A DNA stretch of 64,000 nt, taken from NCBI RefSeq assembly GCF_900104965.1, contig NZ_LT629757.1:496001-560000 (forward strand), given 5' to 3'. Below the pieces are notes generated by a model. The model searched no databases. It saw only the letters and a list, made by a program, of their open reading frames with translations, and had not been told where the DNA came from. This DNA comes from Nocardioides scoriae (GTDB lineage: Bacteria; Actinomycetota; Actinomycetes; Propionibacteriales; Nocardioidaceae). Positions 14,090 to 25,200 of the stretch are shown here, piece after piece (positions within the stretch are counted from its first letter, which is position 1; the number at the start of each line of letters is the position of its first letter). The position numbers and the translations under genes are program-made.

Positions 14090-16933
14090 CTACGCGTCCC
14101 CGCCCTCCTGCTTCACGTCGGCGACGGCGGTGGGGTCGTCGATGCGGTACTTCGCGAAGGCCTCGGCGACGACCTCGGGCTTGACCTCGCCGCGCTGGGC
14201 GAGGGCCCGCAGCGACGCCACGACGACGCTCTCGGCGTCGACCTGGAAGAACCGGCGGGCGGCGGGACGGGTGTCGGCGAAGCCGAAGCCGTCGGTGCCG
14301 AGGACGTGGAAGTCCTCCGGGACCCAGTGGGCGATCTGCAGGGGCACGGCGCGCATGTAGTCGCTGACCGCGACGACCGGACCGACGGCACCCTCGAGCT
14401 TGGTGGTGACGTAGGCCTCGCGGGCCTGCTCCTCGGGGTGGTTGAGCGACCACTTCTCGGCCTCGACGGCGTCGCGGGCCAGCTCGTTCCACGAGGTGAC
14501 CGACCACAGGTCGGCCGCCACGCCCCAGTCGTCGGCCAGCAGCCGCTGGGCCTTCTCGACCCACGGGAAGCCGATGCCGGAGGCGAGCAGCTGCACGCGG
14601 GGCGCGTCGCCGCCGGTCGACTCGGGGGCCTCGCCGAACTTGTAGATGCCCTTGAACAGGCCCTCGAGGTCGAGGTCCTCGGGCTCCTTGGGCTGGCTGG
14701 TCGGCTCGTTGTAGACGGTCATGTAGAAGATGACGTCCTCGCCGTGGGGGTGCTCCTCGGTCGAGGTGTACATCCGGCGCAGGCCGTCCTGCATGATGTG
14801 CGCGACCTCGTAGGCGTGCGCGGGGTCGTAGTGCACGACGGCGGGGTTGGTCGCCGCCAGCAGCGGAGAGTGGCCGTCGGCGTGCTGCAGGCCCTCACCG
14901 GTGAGCGTGGTGCGACCAGCGGTGGCGCCGATGAGGAAGCCGCGGGCCAGCTGGTCGGCCATCGCCCAGATCGAGTCGCCGGTGCGCTGGAACCCGAACA
15001 TCGAGTAGAAGATGTAGAACGGGATCATCACCTCGCCGTGGGTGGAGTACGACGACCCGGCGGCCGTGGCCGACGCCATCGCGCCCGCCTCGGAGATGCC
15101 CTCGTGGAGCAGCTGCCCGTCGACGTCCTCGCGCCACTTGAGCAGCAGCTTGCGGTCGACCGACTCGTAGCGCTGGCCGAACGGGTTGTAGACCTTGGCG
15201 CTCGGGAACATCGAGTCCATGCCGAAGGTGCGGTACTCGTCGGGGGCGATCGGCACGATCCGCTTGCCGATCTCCTCGTTCTTCATCCAGTCGCGCAGCA
15301 GCCGGACGACGGCCATCGTGGTGGCGATCTTCGACTTGCCCGAACCCTGCTTGAGCTCCTTGTAGCTCTCGTCGCCGGGGACCTTGAGCTCCTTGGCCCG
15401 GATGACGCGGCGGGGGATCGAGCCGCCGAGCTGGTGGCGGCGCTCCATCATGTACTCGATCTCGGCGCTGTCCTTGCCGGGGTGGAAGAAGGGCGCGGTG
15501 CCGGTGGCGTCGTACGTCGCGTCGATCTCCTTGTCCGACATCGGCAGGTAGAGCCGGTCGCGGAACTTCTTGAGGTCGTCCTTCTTGAGCTTCTTCATCT
15601 GGTGGCTGGCGTTCTTGCCCTCCAGCCCCTCGATGGTCCAGCCCTTGACGGTGTGCGCCAGGATCACGGTCGGCTGACCGGCGTGCTTGGCGGCGCTGTC
15701 GAAGGCGGCGTACACCTTGCGGTAGTCGTGGCCGCCGCGCGGCAGCTTCTCGATCTGCCGGTCGCTCATGTGCTCGACCATCTTGCGCAGGCGCGGGTCG
15801 GCGCCGAAGAAGTGCTCGCGGTTGTAGGCGCCGTCCTCGACCGAGTAGGTCTGGAAGGCGCCGTCGGGGGTGCTGTTCATGGCGTTGACCAGCACGCCGT
15901 CGACGTCGCGGGCGAGCAGGTCGTCCCACTCGCGGCCCCAGATCACCTTGATGACGTTCCACCCGGCGCCACGGAAGTTGGCCTCGAGCTCCTGGATGAT
16001 CTTGCCGTTGCCGGTCACGGGGCCGTCGAGCTGCTGCAGGTTGCAGTTGATGACCCAGGTGAGGTTGTCGAGCTCCTCGCGGGCGGCGACGCGCAGCGCA
16101 CCCAGGGACTCCGGCTCGGCCATCTCGCCGTCGCCGAGGAAGGCCCAGACGTTCTGCTGCGAGGTGTCCTTGATGCCGCGGTTGTGCAGGTAGCGGTTGA
16201 ACCGCGCCTGGTAGATCGAGTTGATGGCGGTCAGGCCCATCGAGACGGTGGGGAACTCCCAGAACTCCGGCATCAGGCGCGGGTGGGGGTACGACGAGAG
16301 CCCCTTGCCCTTGCCGTGCTGGACCTCCTGGCGGAAGCGCAGCAGCTGCTCCTCGGTCAGCCGGCCCTCGAGGTAGGCGCGGGCGTACACACCGGGGGCG
16401 GCGTGGCCCTGGATGTAGATCTGGTCGCCGCCGCCGGGTGCGTCCTTGCCCTTGAAGAAGTGGTTGAAGCCGACCTCGTAGAGCGAGGCGGAGGACTGGT
16501 ACGTCGCGATGTGGCCGCCGACCTCCAGCCCGGGCCGGTTGGCGTCGGAGACCATCACCGCGGCGTTCCACCGGATGAAGGCGCGGATCCGGCGCTCGGT
16601 CTCCTCGTCGCCGGGGAACCACGGCTCGCGCTCGGGCGCGATGGTGTTGATGTAGTCGGTGCTGCGCAGCCCGGGGACGCCGACGGAGTGCTGGCGGGCG
16701 CGCTCGAGGAGCCGCAGCATCACGTAGCGGGCCCGGTCGCGGCCGCGGTCGTCCAGCATGGCGTCGAACGAGTCGAGCCAGTCCTGGGTCTCGTCGGGGT
16801 CGATGTCGGGCAGCTGGGTCGGCAGCCCCTCGTGGATGACAGAGGCGCGCGGAGCCGAGGCCTGGGGGGTGGGGGCCTGGGCGGGGACAGCCGTCTGGTC
16901 GTCCTGCGAAGAGGTCTTCTCGGAGTCGCTCAC
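14090..16933 (-). CDS. aceE: Pyruvate dehydrogenase E1 component, homodimeric type
   Basis: The 947-residue protein is full length for AceE. It decarboxylates pyruvate with thiamine diphosphate and passes the acetyl group to E2 lipoyl domains. The TPP-binding motif starts in [16 protein letters not shown] and continues to [20 protein letters not shown], the active-centre loop region and [10 protein letters not shown] in the pyrimidine/transketolase-C part are present. A low-complexity Ala/Pro/Ser N-terminus (residues 1-35) precedes the fold. Genes for E2 and E3 are not in the window. A TAGATT box at 16967-16972 may be its promoter. Confidence 0.96.
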   Translation of the reverse strand: MSDSEKTSSQDDQTAVPAQAPTPQASAPRASVIHEGLPTQLPDIDPDETQDWLDSFDAMLDDRGRDRARYVMLRLLERARQHSVGVPGLRSTDYINTIAPEREPWFPGDEETERRIRAFIRWNAAVMVSDANRPGLEVGGHIATYQSSASLYEVGFNHFFKGKDAPGGGDQIYIQGHAAPGVYARAYLEGRLTEEQLLRFRQEVQHGKGKGLSSYPHPRLMPEFWEFPTVSMGLTAINSIYQARFNRYLHNRGIKDTSQQNVWAFLGDGEMAEPESLGALRVAAREELDNLTWVINCNLQQLDGPVTGNGKIIQELEANFRGAGWNVIKVIWGREWDDLLARDVDGVLVNAMNSTPDGAFQTYSVEDGAYNREHFFGADPRLRKMVEHMSDRQIEKLPRGGHDYRKVYAAFDSAAKHAGQPTVILAHTVKGWTIEGLEGKNASHQMKKLKKDDLKKFRDRLYLPMSDKEIDATYDATGTAPFFHPGKDSAEIEYMMERRHQLGGSIPRRVIRAKELKVPGDESYKELKQGSGKSKIATTMAVVRLLRDWMKNEEIGKRIVPIAPDEYRTFGMDSMFPSAKVYNPFGQRYESVDRKLLLKWREDVDGQLLHEGISEAGAMASATAAGSSYSTHGEVMIPFYIFYSMFGFQRTGDSIWAMADQLARGFLIGATAGRTTLTGEGLQHADGHSPLLAATNPAVVHYDPAHAYEVAHIMQDGLRRMYTSTEEHPHGEDVIFYMTVYNEPTSQPKEPEDLDLEGLFKGIYKFGEAPESTGGDAPRVQLLASGIGFPWVEKAQRLLADDWGVAADLWSVTSWNELARDAVEAEKWSLNHPEEQAREAYVTTKLEGAVGPVVAVSDYMRAVPLQIAHWVPEDFHVLGTDGFGFADTRPAARRFFQVDAESVVVASLRALAQRGEVKPEVVAEAFAKYRIDDPTAVADVKQEGGDA

Positions 16934-16966
16934 GGGTCAATCGTGCCACCGACCCGAGCAGGGGGA

Positions 16967-16972
16967 AATCTA
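16967..16972 (-). promoter_or_regulatory. Possible -10 box of aceE
   Basis: TAGATT on the minus strand lies 33 nt before the aceE GTG, leaving a short leader. No clear -35 was found. Confidence 0.35.
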
Positions 16973-17013
16973 CTGACGGGTACGTGGCCGCGCCCGACTC
17001 GGCGGCCCCCGCC

Positions 17014-18543
17014 CTAGTCGCGGGTGACGGGCGTCCGGGAGGCCGTCGAGGCGTCGGCGGAGGTGCCGCCGACGGCGCCCTCGACCGTCCGCTTGATGAG
17101 GCCCTCGAGGTCCAGACCGGTGGTGGTCTTGAGCATCGAGAGGGTCTGCACCACGTTGTCGGTCACCTGCTTGGGCATCGCGCCGGCGCCGTCGGTGGAG
17201 ATGACGGTGAGCTGGTCGATGGCGCCGATGGGAGCCGCGACCTCCTTGGCGATCTGGGGCAGCACCTCGATGAGCATCTGCAGCACGGCGGCGTCGTTGT
17301 AGTTCGCGAACGCCTCGGCGCGCTTGTCCATCGCCTCCGCCTCGGCCTGACCGACGGCCAGGGTGGCGGCGGCCTGCGCCTCGCCCTCGGCCCGCGTGGC
17401 CTCGGCCTCCGCGACGCGACGGGCCCGCTCGGCCTCGCCGCGCTTCTGGCCCTCGATGGCCTCGGCCTCGGCCAGCGCGGTGCGCTGCGACTTCTCGGCC
17501 TCGCCGGACAGCCGGGCCTCCTCGGCCCGGGCCTGGGCGGCGGCGATCGAGGCGGCCTTGCGGGCCTCGGCGCCGGCGATCTCGGCGGTCCGGTTGGCCT
17601 CGGCCTCCTGCTCGACCTTGTAGCGCGCGGCGTCGGCGGGCTTGCGCACCTGGGTCTCGAGCTGGCGCTCGGTCAGCGCGGCCTGCCGGACGGCGACCTT
17701 CTCCTGCTCCAGCAGGATCGCCTGGTCGCGGTCGGCCTGGCGCAGCGGGCCGGCGGCCGCGGCCTGGGCGGACGCCGCGTCGGTCTCGGCCTTGATCTCG
17801 GCCTGCTTGAGGGCCAGCGTCCGCTGCGCGATCGCGATCTCCTCCTCGGCCTTGATGCGGGCCTGCTCCGCGGCCTGGCGGGCGTTGGCCTCGGCGATGG
17901 AGGCGGCCTGGCCGATGCGCGCGGCCTCGGGGCGACCGAGGTCGGCGAGGTAGCTGCCGTCGTCGGTGACGTCCTGGATCTGGAAGGTGTCGAGGATCAG
18001 GCCCTGGCCGGTGAGGGAGTTCTCGGACTCGTCGGCGACCCGCTGGGCGAAGGCGGCCCGGTCGCGGATGATCTGCTCGACGGTCAGGCCACCGACGATC
18101 GACCGCAGCGCACCGGCGAGCACCTCCTGGGTGAAGGGCTCGACGTCCTGCTGCTGGGACAGGAAGCGCTGCGCGGCCAGCCGGATCTGGTCGGCGTTGC
18201 CGCCGACCTTGACGATGGCGACGCCCTCGACGTTGAGCTTGATGCCCTGGCCGGACACGGCGCCACGGATCTGCACCGAGATCCGCCGGCTCGAGAGGTC
18301 CATCGTGGCGAGCTTCTGCACGAACGGGATCACGAAGGTGCCGCCGCCGAGGATCACCTTCTGTCCCGACAGGTCGGTCGACAGCGCGCCGGTCTCGGGG
18401 TTGAGCACCGCCTTGCCCTTGCGGCCGGTGACGATGAAGGCCTGGTTGGGTCCCGCGACCTTGTAGCGGCTCGTCACCAGCAGCAGGAGGAGGACGAGCA
18501 GGACGACGAAGCCGATCAGGGGGATCGCGTAGCCAGGCAGCAC
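17014..18543 (-). CDS. Flotillin-family SPFH membrane scaffold protein
   Basis: The 509-residue protein begins with one membrane helix (GFVVLLVLLLLLVTSRY, residues 10-26). An SPFH/band-7 domain follows (about 28-200, ending near DTFQIQDVTDDGSYL). Residues about 215-420 form a long Ala/Glu/Arg coiled coil (repeats such as AEANARQAAEQARIKAEEE). The C-terminus has the flotillin tail FANYNDAAVLQMLIEVLPQIA. It should organise lipid microdomains at the inner membrane. It lies 34 nt after an NfeD-like gene, the usual partner. GTG 18543 has GGAAAGG upstream. Confidence 0.92.
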   Translation of the reverse strand: MLPGYAIPLIGFVVLLVLLLLLVTSRYKVAGPNQAFIVTGRKGKAVLNPETGALSTDLSGQKVILGGGTFVIPFVQKLATMDLSSRRISVQIRGAVSGQGIKLNVEGVAIVKVGGNADQIRLAAQRFLSQQQDVEPFTQEVLAGALRSIVGGLTVEQIIRDRAAFAQRVADESENSLTGQGLILDTFQIQDVTDDGSYLADLGRPEAARIGQAASIAEANARQAAEQARIKAEEEIAIAQRTLALKQAEIKAETDAASAQAAAAGPLRQADRDQAILLEQEKVAVRQAALTERQLETQVRKPADAARYKVEQEAEANRTAEIAGAEARKAASIAAAQARAEEARLSGEAEKSQRTALAEAEAIEGQKRGEAERARRVAEAEATRAEGEAQAAATLAVGQAEAEAMDKRAEAFANYNDAAVLQMLIEVLPQIAKEVAAPIGAIDQLTVISTDGAGAMPKQVTDNVVQTLSMLKTTTGLDLEGLIKRTVEGAVGGTSADASTASRTPVTRD

Positions 18544-18577
18544 GTGGGGGCCTTTCCGAGAGGTCGGGGTCGGGGGA

Positions 18578-19096
18578 TCAGGGCTCGGCGGTGGTGCCGA
18601 GCTCGCCCCACACGGGGGCGACGGTGACAGCGGTGGGCGACAGCACCGAGGTGACGTGCACGGCCGTGCCGGGCTCGATCGCCCCGTCCGCCCGCGCGTT
18701 GAGTCGTACGACGTGCCCGCCGACCAGCACCCGCACCGTGCCGTAGCCGTCCGCGGGGACGGCGCTGACGACCTGGCCCTCGCGACCGAGCAGGTCGTCG
18801 GCCTCGAGGGTGCCGTCGCTGCCGCCGTCGCGGACCAGGCGGGTGAGCCAGGCGGCCAGCCAGCCGACGGCGACGCCGGCCACCACGCCGACCGGCACCG
18901 AGACCAGCAACGGCGCACCGGCCGAGTCCGCGATCGCGGCGCCGAAGCCGAAGGCCGCGACGAAGCCGCCGAGCACCGCGGTGGAGAAGGCGTCGCCCGC
19001 GAGCGCGTCCAGGGCGCCGTCGAGGACGTCGCCGAGGACCAGGGACACGAGCAGCACGACCAGGCCGACCACGCCGCAGACGAGGAACGTCGTCAC
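18578..19096 (-). CDS. NfeD-like membrane protein
   Basis: The 172-residue protein has about four membrane segments in the first 100 residues (for example LVCGVVGLVVLLVSLVLG and LVSVPVGVVAGVAVGWLAA). A soluble beta-rich OB-like domain follows, starting at GREGQVVSAVPADGYGTVRV. That layout and the downstream flotillin gene identify it as an NfeD-type companion. GTG 19096 gives a start directly before the first helix. The two genes very likely form one transcript. Confidence 0.82.
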   Translation of the reverse strand: MTTFLVCGVVGLVVLLVSLVLGDVLDGALDALAGDAFSTAVLGGFVAAFGFGAAIADSAGAPLLVSVPVGVVAGVAVGWLAAWLTRLVRDGGSDGTLEADDLLGREGQVVSAVPADGYGTVRVLVGGHVVRLNARADGAIEPGTAVHVTSVLSPTAVTVAPVWGELGTTAEP

Positions 19097-19288
19097 CCGG
19101 TGGCCCCCCTGACCGTCGGTGGTGCGAGACCCGGCCTGGGCCGGGACCGGGATCGTAGCCGCCGTCGGCGCCACCGGCAGGGGTTCCGCGGGCCTGTCCG
19201 GTGGCGGGTGTCCACCACCTCCCACCGGCGGGTCAGGCGTGCTCAGGCTTGCGTCTGGCAGACAGGTCTAGTGGACTACGGGCACGAT

Positions 19289-19310
19289 CACGCGGGGAGC
19301 CCCCCGCGTG
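19289..19310 (+). promoter_or_regulatory. Hairpin in the DUF3052 leader
   Basis: CACGCGGGG and CCCCGCGTG pair perfectly around a 4-nt loop, 35 nt before the DUF3052 start. It could be an attenuator or the terminator of an unseen short transcript; no function can be shown. Confidence 0.4.
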
Positions 19311-19344
19311 AGGCAACTGGGGGACCAGAGTTGGAGGCATCAGG

Positions 19345-19761
19345 GTGAGCCCGAGCGCAGGGGGCGACGTGGGGCTGGGGGACCGGTTGGGTCTCAAGCC
19401 CGGCATGGTCGTGCAGGAGCTCGGCTGGGACGAGGACGTCGACGACGAGGTCCGCAAGTCCATCGAGGACACCATCGACGCCGACATGGTCGACGGTGAC
19501 CACGGCGACGTGGTCGACGCGGTGGTGCTGTGGTGGCGCGACGACGACGGCGACCTGGTCGACGCCCTCGTGGACTCGTTGACCGACCTCGTGGGGGGCG
19601 GCGCCATCTGGCTGCTGAGCCCCAAGGTCGGACGTCCCGGAGCCGTGGACCCGGCGGAAGTGGCCGAATCTGCGCCCATCGCGGGACTTTCCACGACGAC
19701 GACCGTTGCTGTGGGTAGAGAGTGGTCCGGGACGCGCCTCGTCGCGCCCAAGACCCGCTGA
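19345..19761 (+). CDS. DUF3052 family protein
   Basis: The 138-residue acidic protein carries the family core LGLKPGMVVQELGWDEDVDD, VVLWWRDDDGDLVDAL and GAIWLLSPKVGRPG. The family is common in actinobacteria and often lies near aceE and ahpE, as it does here, but its function is unknown. GTG 19345 is set by TTGGAGG at 7 nt. It is followed after 27 nt by an acyl-CoA ligase, probably on the same transcript. Confidence 0.88.
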   Translation: MSPSAGGDVGLGDRLGLKPGMVVQELGWDEDVDDEVRKSIEDTIDADMVDGDHGDVVDAVVLWWRDDDGDLVDALVDSLTDLVGGGAIWLLSPKVGRPGAVDPAEVAESAPIAGLSTTTTVAVGREWSGTRLVAPKTR

Positions 19762-19788
19762 CGCTCACCCACAGGAGGCACCCCCTCG

Positions 19789-21468
19789 ATGTTCCGACAG
19801 CTCGGCACGCAGGCGCTGCGTCATGCCCGGATGGTCAAGGTGATGGCGGCGAGCGGGGTGATCCGCCCCTACGGCCCGCGCACCCTGGCCGGCATCGCCA
19901 CCACGCTGCACCAGCGCGGCATCGGCTTCGCCGGCGGCATGCACGCCCTGGCGGTGCGTGACCCCGACGGCCTCGGCCTGGTCGACGAGCTCGGCGAGCT
20001 CACCTGGCGCGAGGTCGACGAGCGCGCCGACCGGCTCGCCCACGGCCTGCACGGCATCGGCGTCTCGGAGGGCGACAGCGTCGCGGTGCTGTGCCGCAAC
20101 CACCGCTACTTCGTCGACGTCTCGACGGCGCTGTCCAAGCTCGGTGCGGACATCCTCTACCTCAACACCGCCTTCTCCGCGCCCCAGCTCGGCGAGGTCT
20201 GCCGGCGCGAGAAGCCCGTCGCGATCGTCCACGACGAGGAGTTCACCGACCTCGTCGACGCGTCCGGCACCGACCTGACCCGCGTGGTCGCCTGGCACGA
20301 CGGCGAGCCCGCGTCCGGCCGCGACGTCGTGCTGGTCGAGGACCTCATCGCCGAGGGCGGGGCCGATCCGGTCGCGGTGCCGGGCCACACCACCCGCCCC
20401 GTGATCCTCACCTCGGGCACCACCGGCACCCCGAAGGGCGCCCCGCGCGACGAGACCGGCCTCGACGGCGCGGTCGCGCTGCTCTCGCGGATGCCGCTGC
20501 GCACCGGCGGCCGCACCTACATCGCGGCCCCGCTGTTCCACACGTGGGGCTGGGCCCACCTCAACCTCGCGATGCTGCTCGGCTCCACGCTCGTGCTGCG
20601 CCGCAGGTTCGACCCCGCCGACTGCCTGGCCACGCTGCGCGAGCACGAGTGCGACGCGATGGTCGTGATCCCCGTGATGATGCAGCGCATCATGAAGCTC
20701 GACCCCGGGGAGCGCAGCGGCGACTGGTCGTTCCTCCAGGTCGTCGCGGCGTCCGGCTCGGCGCTGCCGGGTGACCTGGCGACCGACTGGATGGACGCGT
20801 TCGGGGAGAACCTCTACAACACCTACGGCTCGACCGAGGTCGCGTGGGCCACGATCGCCCAGCCGCAGGACATGCGCGACGCCCCCGGGACGGCCGGCAA
20901 GCCGCCGTACAACACGGTCGTGAAGATCTACGACCAGGACGGCCAGCCGGTCCCGCAGGGCGAGTCGGGCCGGATCTTCGTCGGCAACACCATGCTCTTC
21001 GGTGGCTACACCGGCGACACCGACGAGAAGAAGGACATGATCGACGGCCTGATGTCGAGCGGCGACGTCGGTCGCTTCGACGACCAGGGTCGGCTGTTCG
21101 TCGACGGCCGCGACGACGAGATGATCGTCTCGGGCGGCGAGAACGTCTTCCCGCAGGAGGTCGAGGACTGCCTGGCGCGCCACGAGGCGGTGCAGGAGGT
21201 GGCGGCCATCGGCGTCGACGACGACGACTACGGCACGCGGCTGCGGGCCTTCGTCGTCACCAGCGGCGACGTCGACGAGGAGACCCTCAAGGCGCACGTC
21301 AAGGACAACCTGGCGCGCTACAAGGTGCCGCGCGAGATCGTCTTCCTCGACGAGCTGCCGCGCAACGCCACCGGCAAGATCCTCAAGAAGGACCTCAAGG
21401 AGCACGACGTCGACGGTGACGGCGGCCGGGAGCAGGACGAGCCGGCAGACGAGCAGTCCGCCTCCTGA
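19789..21468 (+). CDS. Acyl-CoA synthetase (AMP-forming)
   Basis: The 559-residue ANL-family enzyme makes acyl-CoA from a carboxylic acid, ATP and CoA. P-loop motif A3 is LTSGTTGTPKGAPR. YNTYGSTEVAWA (A5), SGDVGRFDDQGRLFVDGRDDEM (A7/A8) and a C-terminal catalytic Lys in NATGKILKKDL are all visible. The first 35 residues (QALRHARMVKVMAASG) are a variable extension. The chain-length range is not predictable, although the extension resembles long-chain FadD proteins. AGGAGG lies 10 nt before the ATG. Confidence 0.9.
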   Translation: MFRQLGTQALRHARMVKVMAASGVIRPYGPRTLAGIATTLHQRGIGFAGGMHALAVRDPDGLGLVDELGELTWREVDERADRLAHGLHGIGVSEGDSVAVLCRNHRYFVDVSTALSKLGADILYLNTAFSAPQLGEVCRREKPVAIVHDEEFTDLVDASGTDLTRVVAWHDGEPASGRDVVLVEDLIAEGGADPVAVPGHTTRPVILTSGTTGTPKGAPRDETGLDGAVALLSRMPLRTGGRTYIAAPLFHTWGWAHLNLAMLLGSTLVLRRRFDPADCLATLREHECDAMVVIPVMMQRIMKLDPGERSGDWSFLQVVAASGSALPGDLATDWMDAFGENLYNTYGSTEVAWATIAQPQDMRDAPGTAGKPPYNTVVKIYDQDGQPVPQGESGRIFVGNTMLFGGYTGDTDEKKDMIDGLMSSGDVGRFDDQGRLFVDGRDDEMIVSGGENVFPQEVEDCLARHEAVQEVAAIGVDDDDYGTRLRAFVVTSGDVDEETLKAHVKDNLARYKVPREIVFLDELPRNATGKILKKDLKEHDVDGDGGREQDEPADEQSAS

Positions 21469-21523
21469 GCGGTCGGGTCGGGGTGTCGGCCGGGGCGTCG
21501 GTCCCGGCTGGCACGATGTCGCC

Positions 21524-21985
21524 ATGACCCTGCCCAACGGCTCGCCGGCCCCCGACTTCACGCTGACGGACCAGCACGGTCAGGACGTCACGCTGTCCGA
21601 GGTGGGGCGCGACAAGGCCGTCCTGCTGGTGTTCTACCCCTACGCCTTCAGCGGCGTGTGCACCGGCGAGCTGACGGGTCTGCGCGACCGGCTCGGCGAC
21701 TTCGAGACCGCCGCCTCGACCGTGCTGACGCTGAGCTGCGACCCGATCTACGCCCAGCGGGCGATGGCCGACCGCGACGGCATCTTCTTCCCGATGCTCA
21801 GCGACTTCTGGCCGCACGGCGCCGTCGCGTCGTCCTACGGCGTCTTCGACCAGCGCACGGGCAGCGCCACGAGGTCGTCGTTCGTCATCGACCGGGAGGG
21901 CGTCGTCCGGTGGTCGGTGCACCACCCGCTCGGCCGCGCCCGCGACCTCGACGAGCACGCCCGCCAGCTGGCAGCTCTGGTCTAG
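21524..21985 (+). CDS. ahpE: AhpE-type 1-Cys peroxiredoxin
   Basis: The 153-residue thiol peroxidase has the same length as mycobacterial AhpE. The peroxidatic Cys46 sits in YPYAFSGVCTGEL, giving the PxxxSxxC motif. I see no resolving Cys in the usual partner position, although a second Cys occurs in LTLSCDP. It reduces hydroperoxides and peroxynitrite using low-molecular-weight thiols or mycoredoxin. ATG 21524 has CACGAT 6 nt upstream and no Shine-Dalgarno. Confidence 0.9.
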   Translation: MTLPNGSPAPDFTLTDQHGQDVTLSEVGRDKAVLLVFYPYAFSGVCTGELTGLRDRLGDFETAASTVLTLSCDPIYAQRAMADRDGIFFPMLSDFWPHGAVASSYGVFDQRTGSATRSSFVIDREGVVRWSVHHPLGRARDLDEHARQLAALV

Positions 21986-22049
21986 TTCGGAAGTACCAGT
22001 TTCATCCATTCGCTTGGATGGCGGACTTCCGCCGGGCTAGATTGCTCTT

Positions 22050-22087
22050 GTCGCGCCGCTGGTGACCCGAGACGCCAGCGGCGCGAC
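22050..22087 (+). terminator. Strong intrinsic-type hairpin after ahpE
   Basis: A perfect 13-bp stem, GTCGCGCCGCTGG with its complement, has a 12-nt loop and is followed by TTCTGCTTT. It lies 64 nt past the ahpE stop and before the tRNA-Val promoter. Confidence 0.75.
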
Positions 22088-22106
22088 TTCTGCTTTCCCG
22101 GCACGG

Positions 22107-22137
22107 TTGGTCCGCGCCCGGACCGCTCCCGTAGGGT
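22107..22137 (+). promoter_or_regulatory. Promoter of tRNA-Val
   Basis: TTGGTC (22107-22112) and TAGGGT (22132-22137) are spaced 19 nt, 36 nt before the tRNA 5' end. Confidence 0.45.
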
Positions 22138-22173
22138 GAGCCCGCGCCAGTGCCCTTCTCGAGCCGGCGCGAC

Positions 22174-22245
22174 GGGCGCATAGCTCAGCGGTAGAGCCCC
22201 TCGCTTACAACGAGGTGGTCGGGGGTTCGATCCCCTCTGCGCCCA
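22174..22245 (+). tRNA. tRNA-Val (TAC anticodon)
   Basis: Acceptor GGGCGCA pairs with TGCGCCC. The D-arm is GCTCAGCGGTAGAGC, the anticodon loop CTTACAA gives TAC, and the T-arm is GGGGG-TTCGATC-CCCTC. The discriminator is A and no CCA is encoded. It decodes GUA and related Val codons. Confidence 0.95.
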
Positions 22246-22411
22246 CCCTGCCGCAGCCGCCGACCCGTCCCCGGCGGGCGTCCTCGGCCGGCGTCCTCAC
22301 CCGGTGTCCTCGGCTGGCGGAGGACGGGGATCGGCGACTTGGTCGAGTCGCCGGTGCGAAGCGGCGTACCCGGATATTCTGGGACCAACGGCACGTGGGG
22401 TGGGGGAGAGC

Positions 22412-22747
22412 ATGACGTCGGGCGCGATCAACCCGGGAGTGGCGGCGACGCCCCAGAACCTCGCCCGTGCGGCGCGCCGGGCCCTGGACGCCCGGGCCCG
22501 GCGCGACGCGCTGTGCGGCGTGACCACCTGCCCCGACTCCCGCCGCGGCTTCCTGGGCTGGCGTCGCGGACCCCGGTTGCACTCGGACTACTGCCTGTCC
22601 CTGACGCGGTTCATCGACAGCTGCGCGGGCTACAGCGGCACGGGCCTGCTCGCCGCCGACCCCGACGAGGTGGCGGTGCGCAACGTGCGGCTCGTCGACG
22701 ACGGCCGGGCGACCCCCGCCAGCGCGAGCCTGCCCGTCGCGGGCTGA
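22412..22747 (+). CDS. Small Cys-containing protein of unknown function
   Basis: I do not recognise this 111-residue protein. It has an Ala/Arg-rich N-terminal helix (NLARAARRALDARARRDAL) and then four cysteines in ALCGV, TTCPDS, DYCLS and DSCAG, which could form a metal site or disulfides. There is no signal peptide. ATG 22412 follows GGGGGAG. It precedes another small Cys protein by 28 nt, so the two may be co-transcribed. Codon use looks like that of its neighbours, which supports a real gene. Confidence 0.6.
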   Translation: MTSGAINPGVAATPQNLARAARRALDARARRDALCGVTTCPDSRRGFLGWRRGPRLHSDYCLSLTRFIDSCAGYSGTGLLAADPDEVAVRNVRLVDDGRATPASASLPVAG

Positions 22748-22775
22748 CTCGCACACCAGGGGGTACGGGAGCGCC

Positions 22776-22973
22776 ATGAGCGAACGCACCTGTCCCGTCT
22801 GCGGTGGTCCCCTCGCGCTGGTCGACTCCCACGACGACCCGCGCCCCGGCCCGGGCGAGGAGATGGTCCACGCCTGTACGACCCCCGGTTGCGAGGGTCG
22901 TCTGGAGGGTGGCGCCGACCAGGACCGCGCCGCGGCCAACGAGCCCACCGGCGGGGACGGCATCGGGGCCTGA
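22776..22973 (+). CDS. Small zinc-ribbon-like protein
   Basis: The 65-residue protein has CPVCGG near the N-terminus and HACTTPGCEG about 30 residues later, giving a four-Cys (CxxC...CxxxxC) zinc-binding pattern. The C-terminus is polar and probably disordered. It may bind nucleic acid or a partner protein. ATG 22776 has GGGAG upstream. Confidence 0.65.
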   Translation: MSERTCPVCGGPLALVDSHDDPRPGPGEEMVHACTTPGCEGRLEGGADQDRAAANEPTGGDGIGA

Positions 22974-23078
22974 CCGCCCGGCAGGAACCGACGCGGCGCC
23001 GCGGGCACGCCGACGTGTCGGGCGCCGGGACCGGGGCCGTGCGCGCCCTCGGACCGGAGCGGATGTGTGCGGGCGTGG

Positions 23079-23084
23079 CTAGGG
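23079..23084 (+). promoter_or_regulatory. -10 box of the ligase-phosphatase operon
   Basis: TAGGGT lies 34 nt before GTG 23119, leaving a leader that contains the GAGGGGAG ribosome binding site. Confidence 0.4.
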
Positions 23085-23118
23085 TGTGGCCAGTTCCGTC
23101 CGTGAGGGGAGTCACACC

Positions 23119-24648
<1,530 letters not shown>

Positions 24649-24652
24649 GCCG

Positions 24653-25168
24653 GTGCCCACCTACCCGCGCATCGAGGTCTCGGTCGACGTCGTCGCCCTG
24701 ACCGGCCTCGAGGGCGTGCTGCACGTGCTGCTGGTGCGGCGCGCCCGGGCGCCGTACGCCGGTCGCTGGGCGCTGCCCGGTGGCTTCCTCGAGGTCGACG
24801 AGGACCTCGCGCCGGCAGCCGCCCGCGAGCTCCACGTCGAGACCGGGATCGCGCTGCACCCCGACGAGCTCGTGCAGATCGGGACGTACGGCGCCCCGCA
24901 CCGCGACCCGCGCCGCCGCATCGTCAGCGTGGCCCACCTCGCCGAGCTCGACCGCGACGTCGACCCGCAGCCGGGTCCCGACGCCGAGCACGCCGCCTGG
25001 GTGGCCGTGCGCGACGTGCTCGGTCCCGAGGCCGAGGAGCTGGCCTTCGACCACGCCGTGATCCTGCGCGACGGCGTCAGCAGCAGCCGGTGGGCCGGGG
25101 CCGCCGCCGAGTGGGACGCCGGCGCGGCGCAGCACGACGACTGGGACCAGCGGGGCACGACCGGCTGA
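24653..25168 (+). CDS. NUDIX hydrolase
   Basis: The 171-residue protein contains a NUDIX box in GGFLEVDEDLAPAAARELHV followed by ETGI. It fits GX5EX7REUX(V)EXGU with one substitution: the first Glu of the EE pair is Val, while the metal-binding second Glu is kept. VVALTGLEGVLHVLLVRRA leads into the fold. The family hydrolyses nucleoside diphosphates linked to another group; the substrate is unknown. It is probably co-transcribed with the ligase upstream. Confidence 0.85.
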   Translation: MPTYPRIEVSVDVVALTGLEGVLHVLLVRRARAPYAGRWALPGGFLEVDEDLAPAAARELHVETGIALHPDELVQIGTYGAPHRDPRRRIVSVAHLAELDRDVDPQPGPDAEHAAWVAVRDVLGPEAEELAFDHAVILRDGVSSSRWAGAAAEWDAGAAQHDDWDQRGTTG

Positions 25169-25187
25169 GGCCGTCCGGGCCAGCCGC

Positions 25188-25193
25188 TACCCT
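25188..25193 (+). promoter_or_regulatory. -10 box of the Nif3 gene
   Basis: TACCCT is 7 nt before ATG 25201, with no ribosome binding site between, which supports a leaderless start. Confidence 0.5.
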
Positions 25194-25200
25194 CCGCTGC

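Noticed and set aside
22338-22383. Promoter before the small Cys protein (TTGGTC and TATTCT)
   Set aside because: The spacing of about 24 nt is too long for a standard promoter; not listed as a feature.
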